Shown here: positions 32,858-44,873 of the stretch, piece after piece
Numbering within the stretch: the stretch's first letter is position 1
How the letters are laid out: each line of letters starts with the position of its first letter
DNA from: Paratinospora sagittata
Taxonomy: Eukaryota > Streptophyta > Magnoliopsida > Ranunculales > Menispermaceae
Length of the DNA: 64,000 nucleotides
Assembly (NCBI GenBank): GCA_035771175.1
Contig: CM069604.1
Span: forward strand, 16,369,115-16,433,114
Reading direction: 5' to 3'
Translations under genes and position numbers: made by a program
Notes under the pieces: generated by a model
Seen by the model: the letters and a program-made list of their open reading frames with translations, nothing else
The model's database searches: none
Told to the model about the DNA's origin: nothing

Positions 32858-33094
32858 TTAGTTACTAGTTTGCACTAATATTGTGTTAGCTACCTCAGAT
32901 TTTAGTCTAGATATTTTTTTTACATGTTTATTTCTAGTTTAGTTTTATTTTTTTACTTGGTACTTTGAAATTTTCTTCTTTTCTTTCATGTAGGTGTTCC
33001 AAGTTATATGTGGAGGGCGAAAAGCTTTGAAGTTATACCATTCGACCCCGAGATACAAAAGACACTTGGAAGACTTCGAAGAGAAAGAAGAGAA

Positions 33095-33365
33095 GAAGTT
33101 GAGGCAATGGCAGAAGAGCAAAATCAGTTGACCTTGAGAGACTACTTCAAGCCGGCCATCAATGATAATTATTCAAGCATTGTTCGTGTTCCTATCAATG
33201 TGAACAACTTTGAGTTGAAGAGAAATAGGAGAAGAAGTTGAGGCAATGGTGGAAGAAAAACATCATTTAACCTTGAGAAACTACTTCAAGTCAGTCATCA
33301 ATGACAATTATTCAAGCATTGTTCGTGTTCCTATCAATGCGAACAACTTTGAGTTGAAACTGGCA
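33095..33365 (+). repeat. Tandem duplication in gag, two copies of about 140 bp
   Basis: The block 'agaagaagttgaggcaatgg ... aacaactttgagttgaa' occurs at 33090-33221 and again at 33229-33359, with scattered substitutions such as cagaag to gtggaa. It duplicates the gag N-terminal YFK...VPINVN segment. Confidence 0.8.
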
Positions 33366-34254
33366 TCGATCTCGATGGTACAACACCACCAATTTGGTGG
33401 ATCTTATTGAGGACCCAACTATCCACATCACCTCCTTCTTGGAGACGTGTGAAACGATCAAGATGAATGGTGTTACTAAGGACACTATAAGGTTGAGGTT
33501 ATTCCCTTTCTCTCTAAGGGAAAAGGCACGAGCATGGTTGCAATCTTTACAACCGGGGAGCAGAGCAACATGGCAAGAGATGGTGCAGAAATTCTTGCAA
33601 AAGTTTTTTCCTCCAGCCAAGACCGCTCAACTAAGAGCCGAGATTGGGCAATTCAAGCAACAACAGGCGGAGTCATTTTATGAGGCATGAGAACGATTTA
33701 AAGAGCTTTTGGTGAAGTGTCCTCAACATGGATTCCCAGATTGGTTACAAATCCAATTCTTCTAATGGCATGACATTCTCCACACGGACATTGGTTGATG
33801 CGGCGGTTGGTGGTTCACTCTTAACAAAAATAGCCACCGAGGCATTCACTTGTTGGAAGATATGGCCACAAATACGTATGAAGTTCCAGGTGCAAGATCT
33901 ATGGTAAAGAAGGTAGCTAGTTTGCATGAGGTGGATCCGATATCATTTCTATTGGCTCAATTGTCTAGCATATCACATCAACTTGTTGCACTTACTACTC
34001 AAGGTGCTCAACCTTTTATTGAAAAGGCGGCGGCTATAAATATGGGATATTCGGGGAGAGAAATACAAGATGAGCAAGTTCAATTCATAAACAACTGGGG
34101 GTACAACAACTATAGGGGTAACCAACATCTACCAAATCAATACCACCCAAGTATTAGAAATCCTAAGAACTTCTCTTATGCGAACAATAGGAATGTGTTG
34201 CAACCTCCACCGGGCATTTACAATCAAGTTCAAGATAAGAAGCCATCCTTATAA

Positions 34255-34615
34255 GATCTATTGGGATCGTTTATGATGGAAACAAAGTCTTCAATCAAGA
34301 ACTTGGAAGTTCAAATGGGCCAACTTGCATCAACAGTGAATGCCCAATCAAGTTTAAGAAAAGAAGTCTTTATAGGATCTATTGGGTTCGTTTATGATGG
34401 AAACAAAGGCTTCAATCAAGAACTTGGAAGTTCAAATGGGGCAACTTGCATCAACAGTGAATGCCCAATCAAGTTTAAGAAAAGAAGTCATCCTTGTAAG
34501 ATCTATTAGGTTTGTTTATGATGGAAACAAAAGCTTTAATCAAGAACTTGGAAGTTCAAATGGGGCAAGTTGCATCAACAGTGAATGCCCAAGTGACACC
34601 AAAGTGAATTTTAAA
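34255..34615 (+). repeat. Three tandem copies of a 121-124 bp gag unit
   Basis: Units start with GATCTATTGGG at 34255 and 34376 and GATCTATTAGG at 34500. Each encodes 'GSFMMETK...SIKNLEVQMGQLASTVNAQSS' in shifting frames. The 121 and 124 periods differ by 3, but 121 is not a multiple of 3, so the expansion destroys the frame. Confidence 0.87.
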
Positions 34616-34962
34616 GAGCAATGTCACGCCATCACTTTGAGAAGTGGGAAGGAAGTGAAGGGGGATGATTCTAATAGCCAACACATTGCATTTCCACCAC
34701 CATCTAGTCAAGAGAATGAGGAGCCTAGCAAAGAGGCTAAGTTAAGTAAAGACAAGGAAGAGACATTCGAGGGGGAGAACACAAAAGAGAGGCCTTATAG
34801 GCCGAGTTCTATCACATTTCCAGATAAACCTCCTATTCTCAAAACTCTTATTCCTTTTCCACAACGATTTCAAAAGAAGAAGTTTATGAGCAATTCACCA
34901 AGTTTCTTGAAATTTTTAAGATAATTCATATTAACATTCCTTTTGCAGATGCGCTGGAACAA

Positions 34963-35632
34963 ATGCCAAACTATGTGAAGTTCATGAAGGATGTTATGTC
35001 AAAGAATAGGAAGTTGGAGGACTATGAGACGGTGAAGCTTACGGAGGAGTGTAGTGCCATACTACAAAAAAAGCTACCTCAAAAGCTAAAGGATCTAGGG
35101 AGTTTTACTATTCCTTTCAACATTGGTATTTTGAATTTTAATAATGTTTTATGTGATTTAGGTGCAAGCATTAACTTAATGCCACCCTTTGTTTTCAGGA
35201 AATTGGGGCTCGGTGAGGTGAAGCCTACTACTGTCTCCTTACAATTAGCGGATCAATGTCTTAAATATCCTTGGGGTATCATTGAAGATGTTATAATGAA
35301 AGTGGATAAGTTCATCTTCCCGGTTGACTTCCTGGTATTGGATATTGAGGAAAATGGAAACATTCCCTTGATACTTGGGAGCTATCGAGAGAGCATTGAT
35401 AGATGTGGAGCTTGGTGAGCTTACCTTGATGGTTAATGAAGACAAAATGATGTTTAAGATCTACAATACACCAAAATCTTGCGAGAAGAAGAATACTTGC
35501 CACCGGATTGATGTTGTGGGGGTAATTGATGAGTGTGCTACCAAGGCTTATGGGAAGCCTACACCGAAAGATGCCTTGGAGCATTATGTGAACAAAGTGG
35601 AGAATTTAGATAACCCTCCTCTCTTGGTGTGA
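34963..35632 (+). pseudogene. Athila-type protease remnant
   Basis: The frame 34963-35418 reads NYVKFMKDV, the protease core VLCDLGASINLMP (catalytic Asp present), VSLQLADQ and FLVLDIEENGNIPLILG. After ILG the usual RPFLAT is missing and the frame shifts. 35375-35632 continues as RALIDVELGELTLMVN and VMFKIYN-like wording to a stop. Length and motif order fit an Athila protease. It is broken by the frameshift and followed by no RT. Confidence 0.85.
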
Positions 35633-35639
35633 AAGGGCC

Positions 35640-36345
35640 TATATTTGATGCCTCATGTTGAAGAAGAAAAGTTGTTGCATACTATGATTGAGCATAAGCG
35701 GATAGATGAATCTCTTTCTCGAGTCAAGAAAAAACGACTAAAGCATTTTAAGGGCCAAGATGAAAGGAATGCGAAGGTCGTGCTTCTTGATGATCCACCT
35801 TGAAGAAACGGAGATGATAGTCGGGCCGAGGACCTTAAACCAAACTCTTGTTGGGAGGCAACCCATCGGTTTCTTTTATTATTTTGTTTATTTATTTGGT
35901 TTATTTAGTTGCTTAGTATTTACCTTTTGCCAATGACATGTCTTTTACTATCTCTTTCCTAGGTTCTAAATCAAGTTTGGGGGTCCTTGTGCAAGCTACA
36001 TGGAGTGGATGGAGAGCTTATGTGGAGACTTCAACCCTTTGGGTTCAAGGGGGCTTTCCCACCTTATTTTTCTTATATTTCCATCCATTCTCTGATTATG
36101 TTTTTATTGTGAGGCATTGAGGACAATGTTTGTTTTAAGTTTGGGAAGAGAGTTTTGATTTTTTACTTGTCATGGTAAAGATGTGGTAGTTATAGGTTAG
36201 GATGTCCTATGATCTTACAAATTTTGATTTGATTATAATTTTTCCTTAATTTTTTTTAAATGGCCAATGATAGGAGAATATGTATATGAACATGACTCTA
36301 GGAGAATGTCGAAAGATACATTAAGTTTGTGTGTTTGATTCGACT
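35640..36345 (+). other. Pol tail and 3' noncoding region of the Athila-type element
   Basis: 35660-35802 reads in one frame as IEHKRIDESLSRVKKKRLKH...VVLLDDPP with a stop, like the C-terminal end of Athila integrase. RT, RNase H and integrase core are therefore deleted at about 35640-35690. 'cttgttgggaggcaaccca' (35848-35866) and 'gaggacaatgtttg' (36119) are typical of Athila/Tat 3' noncoding DNA. Confidence 0.7.
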
Positions 36346-36350
36346 ATTAG

Positions 36351-38271
36351 GGTCACGACCCCCTTCCGTAATATCATTCCATTTCATAATTCCCAAGTAT
36401 TCATGATATCATAACCATACTCTCAAAAGACTTCTATTCATTTCAAGTCTCAAATATATCACATGTACCTTTCTCATTTATGTACAACTCACTAGTCATT
36501 ATATACATAGTCTAGTGTTATATACATATGCATATATCAAAGTAAAATGTACTAATCCCATCTCCTTATGCACACATACTTACATTAGCAACAAACAGGC
36601 TCAAATCACTTTTCTAGAGCCTTCCCTTTTTCTTTGTAATATGCATCTATAATAAAAAGGGAGTGGGGTGAGCTACAACAAGCTCAGTGAGTAAACTATC
36701 TACGATATTATATATGCATTTATACAAAATCATGGCATGTAACATCATATAAAACTCGATATGCAGATCACATGTAAGTAACAATACATGATTCAAATAC
36801 ATTTTTCACCACTCTATACATATCATACAATGCATAAATAGCAAATTCTCACAATCAGGTACATGAACACATTTTTCCTTCTTATGCATATCAAAGGAGA
36901 AATGCCTCATTTGACCATCCACTCTGATCATTTCCAAGGGCCTGACCCATAAGTTATTTTCTTACAGATTCTCCCTCACAAGAATTGATCTCGTGCCTTT
37001 CTTACATTAAGAAGCCTAGGCATGTTCGATGTTTAAAATAAAGTTTAATGCATTCTAGAAACAACGCAAACAAATATGATCTCAATTCATAAAACAAAGT
37101 TTATACTACAATGCCACACATAAAAACCAAAGATAGGAAATACTCACAAAGATTACAGAATTTGACTAAGTCCACAACCTCTACACTTAGCTCAAATTGC
37201 CAACTTTTTACTTTGCACATTTTCCACAGCACAAACAATCCACTTGTCTTGTTGTCCATTATCTCAATTCATCAATTCTATTCACAAATCTTTGCAATTC
37301 AACATTATCAATAATCCATAATCATTTGCCAATCATAAACACATTAAGAAGACAACAATTCATTACTCAAATGGGGTCCCAAACCCACAACTGTTTCTGC
37401 ACAGTTGGGTTGGTAGAACCCACATTTCAACCATCAAATTTCTTCGATTTAACCATTAAAGAACTTAGAAATGATCAAGAGAACAATACCTTCCAATTAT
37501 ACTACAATATCTCTTATTTTCCAGCTCGAAACCCACATTCAACGAAGTCTGGAAACACATTTCTAACCATGGAAAATCAACAAATTTATCATCAAATTAA
37601 CCACAAAACAACAAGGAACCACTTACCTATGGTTTCTTTCAATAATTCATCGATTATCCAACTGAAACCCTCTTTTCCAACTTCCAATCTAACCATGGAA
37701 ATCACACAAATCTAACATATGTTGCACAATTTGAAGAGAGGAATCCAAATCCATGAATTTTAACCAAAAATAACCAACCCTTACCTTGGATTTTGGTTGC
37801 CCTAGGTTGCTCCTCTTCTTCCCCTTTCTTTCCTCTGGTTTTTTGCAATTCTTTCTGGTGCAAATGAGCAAGAAAGATCAAGAATTAGCGTTAAAATACA
37901 TGCAAACCGCCACACCGACCATTTTAAAAAAAATTGTTCGACCCACAGAGAAGTGTGCTTCTCCCCTCTAGGAGCGCGCTTCTTGCTACCATGAAAACAT
38001 ATTTTCAACTGGAAACCCATGAGGAGCTCACTTCTCCTTTCCTAGGAGCGTGCTTCTCCCTCTTAGGAGCGCGCTTCACAAAGCTCTTGGTGAAATTTCA
38101 CTAAGTATAGGGTATTTTGTGACACAACTAACCTTCCAGTGTACCAATAACGGTACCATACTTATATTTTCATCATTTTAAGGTCATGTACATACGTATA
38201 CGCATACAAATATGCCTGATAATGGGCATAAGTCAACGCACAAGTTTGACTCATACATATGAGACGTTACA
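36351..38271 (-). mobile_element. Solo gypsy LTR (family B) with duplication ATTAG
   Basis: On the minus strand it starts TGTAACGTCTCATATG (38271) and ends GGGTCGTGACC (36351). It is flanked by ATTAG at 36346-36350 and 38272-38276. It is the inverted counterpart of 19087-21211, including GAGCTACAACAAGCTC at 36670 and a palindrome array at 37950-38080. No internal sequence remains, so it is a solo LTR. Frames such as 37111-37715 are LTR sequence. Confidence 0.92.
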
Positions 38272-38276
38272 ATTAG

Positions 38277-39462
38277 CTTAGCTTTGTTGGAAAACCTTTA
38301 CATGTCTAGTGTGGTTGATTTTGTGGAATCATGACTTGTTTGGATTGGATTTATACAAGTAACGTTATATATATTAGATCTCCAGAAATCCTAGAACAAG
38401 TTTGATTATCACTTGAGGCGAAATCCTAGAGAACATGCCATGAGAAAAATGATTTACGCCATGTTTGGATAAGTTTGAGCCATACCTTATTTTCGATTAT
38501 ATCCTTAGTCACCCATTTTGAGCTTTATGATCTTTTCTTTGTTACCTATACATTAATTCACTTGAGCCAGATATGTTTAAATTCCTTGTTTTCAACCTAT
38601 GCATCTTATATGCTTTGATTATGTTGGAGTGTTATTTTTTTTTTTTGAAATTGAAAAGGGGGAATGAAAAAAAAAAAGAAATGGAAAGAAGGTGATGAAG
38701 AAGAGTATATTGGGAATTTGCAAAGTTTGCTAGTAAAAAAAAAAAGAAGAAGAAAAGAAGAAAAGAAGAAAATGATGATATGCCAATGTGTTGAAAAGAA
38801 ACAAGTTTGGGGGTGTAGTTGTTCTTTGGAAATAGGAATGAAAGCAAACAAAAGAATGAGAATTGAATGGAAAAGTTGAATGCTTGAAGTTGATATATAT
38901 ACTCATTATGTGGTTTTTGGTTCTAAATGTAATGTAGTGGATGTTTGTAAATGATCAAAGTGTTTAGGGAGTTTTGAGCCTAATTTTTTTCAATTTTCCC
39001 TACCTTAGAACCTTGGGCATACATTACAACCTAAAAAAGACCTATTGATTTTAAATGGCATGTGATCTACATTAGTGGAGAGTGGTATAAAAGATTTGCC
39101 TATGGGATTCACTTTATATATATATTTGAGATCACTTACACTTTAGACTTGCTTGCACTTATCTATAAATTTCAGGAATAGTTTATGAGATTAACTATGT
39201 GATGGTGTGTTTTAGAATGAAAGATGAGGTTAAGTGAGGAGTTGGATTGAAAATCTAGACATCTCTAACACTTTTGAAATTTTCCGATGAGTTATTATCT
39301 TTTAATGTGATCTTAGAGGCCATGATGATGATATGCATGTTATATTTTAAATCAAATTTTAATTTGTTTGAGAATAGGATGGTGGATTGATGATTGATTT
39401 GTTAGTTGAGTTTTTGTTTTGTTTTTCCTCGGGACGATCAAAACCCTAAGTTTGGGGGTGTT
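38277..39462 (+). other. 3' noncoding region of the Athila-type element, polypurine tract
   Basis: No coding sequence. A purine-only stretch (38650-38790, GAAGAAAAGAAG-type) produces mirror frames on both strands. The tract AAGTTTGGGGGTGT (39448-39461) directly precedes the 3' LTR and is the likely plus-strand primer. Confidence 0.7.
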
Positions 39463-40011
39463 TGATAAGTAGGTATTTAGTATGTGTTTTGTGTTGGCCT
39501 AAGTGGTTCATTACTTAGCACACTCTATAAAGGTTTTGATGCTTACAACAAATAAACAATATATTACTTGGTGCTAACGTTTCAATCAAGGATATATTAA
39601 AGGACCTCAAGAAAGCAAAAACTAAAAGAACGATTTGATCAAGGACTTCACAATCACATCATACGATCAACGATCATGATGCTCAACTCAAGTGCGAAGT
39701 TACTAATGAAGACCTCATAAAGATGAGTTGGATTTAAAAATCATGAGAAGAACACATAAAGAATGTAAGGTATCTTTCTTTATTCTTTATTGCTCAAACA
39801 TTTTTCAAAACCACGCACAAATAACTTGCACACATCTTTCAAAATCACACATACATTTCTTGCATGTTTTGATCGATATATTTTAAAGGTATTTCAAATG
39901 ATTTAATTTCTCAATCATTTTAAAGTGTTTGATTTGATCCAAAAATACCGAGATTTTAATCGTATTTATCGAGCTTTAATAAAAAAATCAAAAATCATTT
40001 TTAAGAGTGTT

Positions 40012-40590
40012 TCAGGACGCTAATGTCTCAGTAGCGCCCTCCTGGATTTGATGAGTCAGGACGCTAATGATACATTAGGACACTGATAATGTTTAAGGTT
40101 AAATTGTACTTATTCATCAAGACGCTCACTTTATAAGTAGCAGCCTCATTTGAGTCAACTTGTGAACTTGTCAGGACGCTGACTCAGTATCAGCTCACTG
40201 AAAGATTTTTGAGATTTTAATTTTTTAATCTTTAAGGACGTTGATAGTTATAAGTTGGAAAACTATCAGGACGTTGCTTGAATAGGAGCACCCTCATTTA
40301 AAACATCAACTTAATAACTTTCAAGACATTGATCGTTCTTCGGCGTACTCACTGCTTTTACGAGTTTTTAACATCAGGACGCGTACTTGGTAGTAGCACC
40401 CTCGTAACTTTCATGACGCTAATTGTGGATTAGCACCCTCACAAAGTTTAGTCGTTTTAATCGTCAAAGTAAGTAAGGAAGCTTGCGATTAAGTAGCACC
40501 CTCACTTCACAATTCAACAGGATGGTTATGGTTTATGAGCACCCTCAAGGAATAAAATGACAAAGTTGATATTATGCGTCAGGACGCTAA
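40012..40590 (+). repeat. U3 hairpin array, AGGACGCT ... AGCGCCCT
   Basis: About nine units, for example near 40012, 40055, 40118, 40171, 40265, 40376 and 40417. The organisation is the same as at 17287-17830, although the LTR termini differ (family C). Confidence 0.78.
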
Positions 40591-41747
40591 TTCAACACTG
40601 TCACGATTCTGATACTTACACTCATTCAGATCACTTTTCAGAACTGGCATATGCACAAAACCTTTTTTAGATATGTCAGAGATTTTCTCTGATGCATGAA
40701 TCACATTTCTTGAAACATTCCTTATTCATGCAATCTGAGAAAAACCAGAATGTTCGTAAAAATTGCAGTTGTCATTTTCATGAAAGATTCTAGTTGTTGT
40801 GAATAAACGTTCACTTTGAATTTTAAATTCAAACAACCAACAACTCTATTCTACTAAGTCTATAAATACTAGCACGTAGATTCAAAACAAACAGTCGATA
40901 ACTTTATTGAGCCAATACTTTTGAACGTTAGTCGAATTTTCAATCTTATCTTCAAAAGTTAAAACTGCTCTCGTTTTTCAAAAGTGTGTTCTTTGAAACT
41001 TTACTTATTCAAAAGATTTTTTCTCTGAGCTTAATATCTATCTTTCTTTGAAAGTCTATTTGAATAATACATAACTGTTTTCACTCAAATTCTCAGCCCT
41101 GTTTTATCTCATAAATCTTGTTGATCAAGGAATTTGAGAGATGGTTCATAGGATACAGTTATACCTTATTTCATATCTTGAAAATTGTATCGAGCTATAA
41201 TAGTAGTTATGCAAACTACTGAGTACCAAACCAAAAGTTTCTTGTTTATGAAAACTTCCCATATGTTTTATCTGATCAAAAAACCTTTTGTGTTTGTTTA
41301 TGTTCACGCTCGCTGTCCTTTGATTTGAAATTCAATGTTTGATCGAGTTAAAGAGTTTCTGAAGAAGCATTTGACAACTGTTTTTCAAGAAACAATCATA
41401 CAAGTCTTTTGAAACTACACTTGAGCAATACTAAAACATTGAAAGGTAAAAGGATTGTAAGTGTACTCCTCTCAGCATTATGCGTTTAATTTTACGTATC
41501 TTTGTAATGCAATGTATGAGCTGAATTGTAAGTGTTCTACTCAGTTAGAGCCATCATCACTACTTAGTATTGGTGTGTTTCAAGATTGAAACAACCAAGT
41601 CTAGTGAATTTAGTTCACTTGACAATTCCAAGGTTGGAATCTTAAGAAGGTGTATCCTCCACCTTGATGTAGGATCTATCGGTTCTTCCTTAGCCCACAA
41701 AAGGATAAGTTTTCCTTGAACCTGAAAAAGAGCATGTGTAACGGTTT

Positions 41748-41769
41748 GGTTCTCACCCGTAAGAGAATC
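41748..41769 (+). repeat. Leader hairpin in family C LTR
   Basis: Arms GGTTCTC and GAGAATC around loop ACCCGTAA, identical to the unit at 18659-18680. Preceded by the same 'gtgtaacggttt'. Confidence 0.8.
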
Positions 41770-42397
41770 TGTTAGTAGATTAAAAAAATCCTAATATGGA
41801 GATTAGGTTGTGGATGTAAGCGTGCCGAACCACTATAAATATGTTGTCTCCTGTTTCCTACATTTTCTTCATAGTATCATGTTAAGATTGTTCAACTATA
41901 TCCCTTGTATTCAAGTATTTCACTAACATGTCAAAATGTTTCACCATCATACCCAATTCACCCCCTCTTGGGTATAACCAACATTTTGGAGCATGCTTTA
42001 TTTGAATTTTATGGTGTTTAGTTCATATATTAGGTTAGTTTATCATAAATTAGGTTATTTGATAGTTTAGTCAAGTTTTGATGTTTTTGCATTATTTTGG
42101 TTTGGATTTTTATAGGCTAGTTCATGAGATTATAAAAGCATGATACTCACTTAATTTGGATTGTTTTGATGTGCGTGAAGTTTATTTGGAAGTTGGAAAA
42201 ATGTTGCATGAAGTTTGAACAAAGATACATGTGCATATCAAGTCAAAAAGCATGGAAATTTGACTAAGTCCATAAGCAAGAAGAGGGAAAAAAAAGGCAC
42301 AGAAACAAGTGGCTGGGCACCGTGGTGTCCAAGATGGGCGCCGCGGCACCCAGGTAAAGCAATGGTGGTGGAGCGAAACAATGTGTGGGCGTCGGGC

Positions 42398-44873
42398 TAT
42401 TATATGCAAACCACAAGTGTATGGTGTCTAGTAGTAGTAATAACCGATGAAAATCGGGTTGTCGTCCTCTAGGATTATTCACCTCACCAATTACCGTTTT
42501 CCCTAATCTTTAACTTTATCTAGCAAATCAAGTTGTAGAATTTCTAGTATTTAAACAACAAATTAATTGAATCAAAACAAATCAACAGTGGAAAAATATC
42601 AATATATATGAGAAAATCTAGATAATCAACTTCACCCAACTATTTTTAAGTATTTTAGACATGCCATTATCAAATTCATTTTCTAGTTTATAAGTCAAAA
42701 TCCTTAAGTCTTTAATTCCCTCTCTTGAGTGTCGAATTAGAACGTTTCACCAAAAATAGGGTTCGATTTCTCAATAAAACCCGTATTCTTAACAACCCAT
42801 TAAACCTTGAGATTTTCCTACAACTTCAAGAGGTATCGTAAATCTCTTGATTCTACCACAATCTCAGGTCTTAAATCCCTTATTCCAACCTAGGAAACCC
42901 TCTCACGAGTGCCGCCTTCCAAGTCTAGGATCAATTAATCTGTGGCCAAAAGATTAAAGGCATTAAACATAGATAAACATGAATAAACTTAAGAAAATAT
43001 TATTGATAATAAACAAAACCTAAAATCAAACCATAAACTATACTTTAGGATCCATCTCCTCTCTGGAACAAAAACTTAGTTCATAACTTGGACTAATGAA
43101 ACACATTACATGAAGAAAGACATGAAAATAGACATTAAACACAAACTAGGCCTTGAAACTGGTAGATTTCTCCCTTGTCTTCAATGAAGACTTTTTCGAG
43201 TTCTTTTTCTCCTAGTTGTCTCTTTCTCTTCTCCAGTCTATTCTCTTTGAAAAACCTTAAAATTTGATATATTATATCCCAAAGTTGTGGAGAATCAAAA
43301 TTAGAAAGTGTAGCAAAAATCCCCAAAATTCGCTAAAATTTGCGAAACTGTAAAACTCCCCTGGCGCCTCGACGCCCAAGTGTAACGCCTCGTACAACAA
43401 ATTAAACATAATCGTTGACTTATACGTATTGTCAGTCATATTATACGCGTATACGTATGTATATTGACCTTAGCTTAATGAAAATACATGTACTGTAGGG
43501 TTGTTGGTACACCAAGATGTTAGTGTTATCATAAAAAGTCCCATACTTGGTGAAAATTTCAAATCTGGAATGCAAAGAGAGCGCTCCTGAGGTGAGTTCC
43601 ATAGAGTAGGAATTTCAGACTTTCGTAAGAAGTGCGCTATTGAGGTCAAAACACGAGACATGAGTTTTCAAAAACTTTTAGAGAAGCGCGCTCCTCACGG
43701 GTTTGGGTAAAAAATTCTGTTTCTGGGCGAAGGAAAAGTGCGCTTCTCGCTGTCTGACAGTTTTTAAAACTGGACGGTGAGACTGTGTGCATGTTTTTAA
43801 GTAAAATTGCTCGATCATTCCAGTAAATTTGAGTTGTTGGAAGTCAAGAAAGAGCAGAGGAACGAAAAGGAAAGGAAAAAAAAGGGTTTGAAGGATCAAA
43901 TCAAAGGTAAGAACTTGATCTTTTGAGCTAAAACTTCTAGTTCTGAAATCCCCTTGTTGAGTTGTTCAACATATCTGATTTTAGTTGGATTTCCATGGTT
44001 AGATTTGATGATTGAGAAATATGTTTTGGTGCTGGAACATTGAGGAATTGAGGTGTAATTGAATAGTATGTGGTTCATTAGTGTTTAACAAGTGATTTGG
44101 GTTTGAAATCCTGTACAGTTGAAGTATTTTAATGGTGGAATGAACCACCCCAGCTGTTGAAGCAACTGTGAAGCTCCATTAATGGAGGTTTTATTTAAGC
44201 TAAATGGGTTTTATTAGATGATTATGATTATGAGTAATTGAAATTGTATAATTAAGATGGTTTTCATTGAAAATTTGCAGAGAATGTTATTAAGGATTGA
44301 ACATTGGTGATTTGTGTAATGGTTGCAAGTGAACACTTGTGTTGGAAGTGTGCAAGTGATTTGATGATAATGTGAAGATCAAGAACAATTGTGCTGGAAA
44401 TTATAGTCTACACTGACTTAAGAGTATTGTTTAATCACTGTGAGTATTTTTTCACTTCTTGGTCATGTTGTATGGCATTGTACCTATGAGATGTTTTTAA
44501 AGATAAGAATGTTATGAATAATATAATATATGATTTCATTACTTGAATTCATGAAACAATATTTCGAAAAAGAAGCATGTCTAACTTGTAGGAACATATT
44601 AGAACATGAGTCATTTCAGGAATGAGTCCCGCATGAGTAATACCTTGAGTATCTCATGGGCTTAGTGGGTGTCTTGAAATTGATAGGAATGAAATTGAGT
44701 ATGAGAGGACAGTTAGGCTACCCTTGTTTGGGTTGAACGATGGGTGAGTCATGCTCTATACTCTGAAGGTGGGAGATGAATGAGACTTTCAATGGGAAAG
44801 TATATATGTTTCGAAGTATATATGGGTTGAACGACGGGTGAGTCATGCTCTATGTCTAAATACCTACTTATCA
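42398..44873 (-). mobile_element. Solo Athila-like LTR (family E), itself interrupted, duplication CGGGC
   Basis: On the minus strand it starts TGATAAGTAGGTATTTAG (44873) and ends near TTTGCATATAATA (42398). It is flanked by CGGGC at 42393-42397 and 44874-44878; the 5' LTR has one CGGGC at 31863. Its body (42398-43380) is related to but clearly diverged from the host LTR ('ctagaggacgacaacc', 'cttttggcca', 'ttatcaataa'). A gypsy LTR piece occupies 43381 to about 44850, and some 300 bases of LTR-E appear lost with it. Confidence 0.85.
43381..44850 (+). mobile_element. Gypsy LTR fragment (family B) inside LTR-E
   Basis: Starts TGTAACGCCTCGTAC, then 'cgttgacttatacgtattgtc', as at 19087. It keeps the palindrome zone (43565-43755) but lacks the 3' half with GAGCT..AGCTC. 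Near its end a 'gggttgaacgatgggtgagtc' module occurs twice (44729 and 44825). The innermost layer of the stack. Confidence 0.75.

Larger units (their letters stand above)
33008..34924 (+). pseudogene. Athila-type gag, broken and repeat-expanded
   Basis: Coding blocks in several frames: 33008-33241 (N-terminus, TLRDYFKPA, VPINVNNFELK), 33394-33690 (capsid core: DPTIHITSFLETCETIKMNG, RLFPFSLREKARAWLQSL, WQEMVQKFLQKFFPP), 33850-34254 (ISFLLAQLSSISHQL, Asn-rich stretch) and 34382-34924 (NLEVQMGQLASTVNAQ, then HAITLRSGKEVKG, PFPQRFQKKK). This is the order of Athila/Tat gag, up to the conserved PFPQR motif before protease. Internal stops and two tandem expansions (33095-33365 and 34255-34615) break the frame. 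Gag forms the particle in live relatives; this copy cannot be translated whole. Confidence 0.85.
39492..41983 (+). mobile_element. Solo copia LTR (family C) with duplication TTTTG
   Basis: Starts TGTTGGCCTAAGTGG and ends TGGGTATAACCAACA; flanked by TTTTG at 39487-39491 and 41984-41988. The 5' Athila LTR shows the empty site at 31464. The LTR is 2.49 kb, longer than the 1.59 kb relative at 50472. It has a U3 array (40012-40590), TATA 'ctataaatac' near 40861 and a leader hairpin (41748-41769). Confidence 0.95.

Noticed and set aside
37111..37715. Overlapping frames of 67 and 172 codons
   Set aside because: They lie in the solo LTR-B on the strand opposite its transcription; no domain.
38606..38879. 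Lys/Glu-rich and Phe/Ser-rich overlapping frames
   Set aside because: Both are products of a purine-only tract before the Athila 3' LTR.
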